Below, in pieces: positions 18,779 through 20,546 of a stretch of DNA of 20,546 nt (positions within the stretch are counted from its first letter, which is position 1; each line of letters begins with the position of its first letter). The DNA lies in the NCBI GenBank assembly GCA_004335635.1, contig QAXH01005689.1:1-20546 (forward strand). Direction: 5' to 3'. The translations under genes and the position numbers were made by a program. This stretch comes from Chloromonas sp. AAM2 (lineage: Eukaryota > Chlorophyta > Chlorophyceae > Chlamydomonadales > Chlamydomonadaceae). The notes beneath the pieces were generated by a model. It was given only the letters and a program-made list of their open reading frames with translations, ran no database searches and was not told the DNA's origin.

Positions 18779-20289
18779 CTGCAAGGCAGCACGGCGGCGT
18801 GTGCGTTATCATCTTGAAAGTTGCCAGGATGCACAAGTTGCATGCTGAGGGCTGGGGAGTTGTGGCTGGCTGGTAACAGAGGGGTGTTTGATTAGGACGT
18901 ATCATAAGCGCTGCACGGTAAATGGTAACATGATGGCGTCCATGAGGACTCGTCACCAGCACTGCATGCAACACTACTGCAGACAGGTGGGCTACGTGTG
19001 CGGGAATGGTGCACCAGCCGTGGTGAAGGCCGGCTCTCATGCAGGCATTGCACACCTGATGGTGCCCCAGGTTCCTGCGAAGGCAAAATGGCTGATGTCA
19101 GTGGGGAATGGGCCACTGAAGCCAGTCAGCCGGCTACAACAAGCATCTGAAGATACCCTTTTACAAAAAGGCAAACATCAAAGCCTTGGTGCACATGCAG
19201 TACGTCCACGGTCAAAAAGGTGTTATTCACGCATCCCGGACTCTAGCAACCAGGGCATGCACACGTTCTCGTTCGTGTGTTGACTATTGATGGTACATGC
19301 CGGGACGCACCTACGGCATACAACGTTTGCGTGTACGCCATTGCGCCTTGCTTGCAACAGACTCGCTTACAGACTAGTTACCTACGTCTGGAGGGAGACA
19401 AGGCTCAGATGTCTGTGCTCAGTGAGTCTGGCCAGGGTGCTCGAGCTTAAGGTGCATAAATCTCTTGAGCAGGCGGGTCGTCTCAGCATTGCTGGCCGGA
19501 AAGCGCCAACGAGCGCCAGAGTTACTCACGGTTGCAGATCAGCAGTTACAGTTATATTTCCAGTCTCAGTATCCTATCAGCTTTAGCCTTAGCTGTGAGG
19601 GGAATCGTATGGTGGCTCTGTTGTTGTAATTGAATCTGGTTCAATTCCCAACCCAGCTTGTTATGATGCGCGCCATGCTATTTCTTCCGGGTTCACGCGT
19701 GTTTGTCGATGCGTTTCTCTCGTGTGGACATGACTGCAGTTACAAGGCAGGCACCTGACAGAAGAGGACACCCCGGCTCTTGCACTCAAGTCAAAAGGTG
19801 GCATGCACGGTTCGCACAAGCCCCATCACAACGCGCCTGGTGGTGGTGGCAAACACACCAGCTATACCATAACAGGCGATGCAACATTAAGGCATGAAGA
19901 TAAGGGAGGGACTCATGGGTTCGGACGTAGTTGGTTCGTGATCACAAGTCACTGAAGTTGCTTGAGTCACATCAATCAACGCTGTAATCTTTTTGAAAAG
20001 CCACAGCTGCAAACCTCAACGTACGGCCCGATATGTGATGTCAAATGGTTACAACGTTCCTGCCTATCTCGCATCGTCTATGCAGAGGGCCCTGATCATG
20101 CATCTGGTCTAGGGGATTCTGACAGCTGGTGAAAATGACGGGAAGCTACTTAGAACAGCTGGAATAATGAGAGAAAGATGGGCCAAAATGGCAAGAGCTT
20201 TAGTCATGCTATGGGTTCAAGCGTGATCGCAGTTTAGTGCTTGCAGCCTTGTGCTCTACCCGACCCATCATGCATAATCATTCATCAGA
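18779..20289 (-). other. Unassigned: Popeye-like 5' end and upstream gene's 3' UTR
   Basis: A 1.5-kb stretch with no supported complete gene. The right end, down to the TGTAA at 20049-20053, fits a 3' untranslated region of the partial gene. The first exon and promoter of the Popeye-like gene must lie in the rest. One candidate minus-strand exon is 19-base 19044-19062, flanked by TTCGCAG and GTGTGC; its phase (ending AG) would fit the next exon, but it lacks a start codon and is unproven. Confidence 0.35.
20049..20053 (-). terminator. TGTAA polyadenylation signal of the partial gene
   Basis: The first minus-strand TGTAA after the stop at 20290, giving a 3' untranslated region of about 240 bases. 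Position and sequence fit green-algal mRNA ends. Confidence 0.45.
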
Positions 20290-20546
20290 TCAGGAACTGC
20301 CCGGCCCAGAAAGCAGCGTGGTGTTGCTCTGCATGGCTCCAATTGTCAACAGATCCAAAATCTCACTGCTAGAACCCACATGGCCCATGGCCTCCAGGCC
20401 CCTGAGCGCCAGCAGCAGCTGGGGTGCAGTCACAGTGGCTAGCACAGCTGGCTGCGACAGATGCTGGAGCAGCGCCTGCGGCAGCGCAGCTGGCGGCGGC
20501 GGTCCCAGATGTGGCCTCGCCGCCGCCAGCCGGCACACAGCCTCCA
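20290..20546 (-). CDS. C-terminal exon of an Ala/Leu-rich helical protein (partial)
   Basis: The frame is open from the window edge to a TGA at 20290-20292 and encodes 84 complete codons with a strong G/C preference in third positions, like the coding exons elsewhere in the window. It contains amphipathic helical pieces (AALPQALLQHLSQPAVLATV, APQLLLALRGLEAMGH, EILDLLTIGAMQ) separated by Pro/Gly turns. This resembles the helical repeats of algal organelle RNA-binding proteins (OPR or FAST-kinase-like), but the piece is too short to assign. The start and most of the protein lie to the right of the window. The family is a guess; that it is coding is likely. Confidence 0.5.
   Translation of the reverse strand, partial: EAVCRLAAARPHLGPPPPAALPQALLQHLSQPAVLATVTAPQLLLALRGLEAMGHVGSSSEILDLLTIGAMQSNTTLLSGPGSS

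Noticed and set aside
18888..19283. 131-codon plus-strand open frame
   Set aside because: No domain, no splice sites or plus-strand signals to support it, and it lies where the minus-strand gene's first exon is expected.
19591..19658. tRNA-like segment with GGTTCAATTCC (B-box-like) and ends that pair at 6 of 7 positions
   Set aside because: It is only 68 bases long, the T-stem has two mismatches, and no proper D-arm or anticodon arm can be drawn. It is chance or a decayed tRNA or SINE relic.

Overview
This window looks like nuclear DNA of a green alga. The genes are split by many GT-AG introns with C/T-TGCAG acceptors, the 3' ends carry the green-algal TGTAA polyadenylation pentamer, and the introns are rich in TG/CA runs. 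Chlamydomonadales is my best guess; that is inference, and the species cannot be read from the sequence. There are no bacterial features such as operons, Shine-Dalgarno sites, insertion sequences or CRISPR.

All four genes I can support lie on the minus strand, so they read from right to left. (1) At 20290-20546 is the last coding exon of a gene that continues beyond the window; its product is an Ala/Leu-rich helical C-terminus. (2) At 12832-18778 are at least 13 exons of a membrane protein resembling the Popeye-domain family: three membrane segments, then a cyclic-nucleotide-binding-like fold, then a Ser/Pro/Arg-rich tail. Its first exon was not found. (3) At 2391-11202 is a 16-exon gene whose exons join in frame into a protein of about 1,823 residues. 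It begins with an N-myristoylation-type sequence, has a very long low-complexity exon and an unrecognised middle part, and ends in two tandem universal stress protein (USP)-like domains. (4) At 590-1784 is a complete four-exon histone H2A of 145 residues with an unusual N-terminal tail.

Intergenic spaces are explained mostly as untranslated regions. Likely TGTAA signals lie at 20049-20053, 11732-11736 and 1909-1913, after genes 1, 2 and 3. A TATA-like element lies about 50 bases before the H2A start. Introns carry several simple repeats and small duplications. I found no tRNA, rRNA or transposon that I can support.

Nothing indicates that the four genes form one pathway. The most novel items are the large USP-fusion protein and the Popeye-like protein. 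The exon models were built by hand from splice signals and phase agreement, so individual boundaries may shift.
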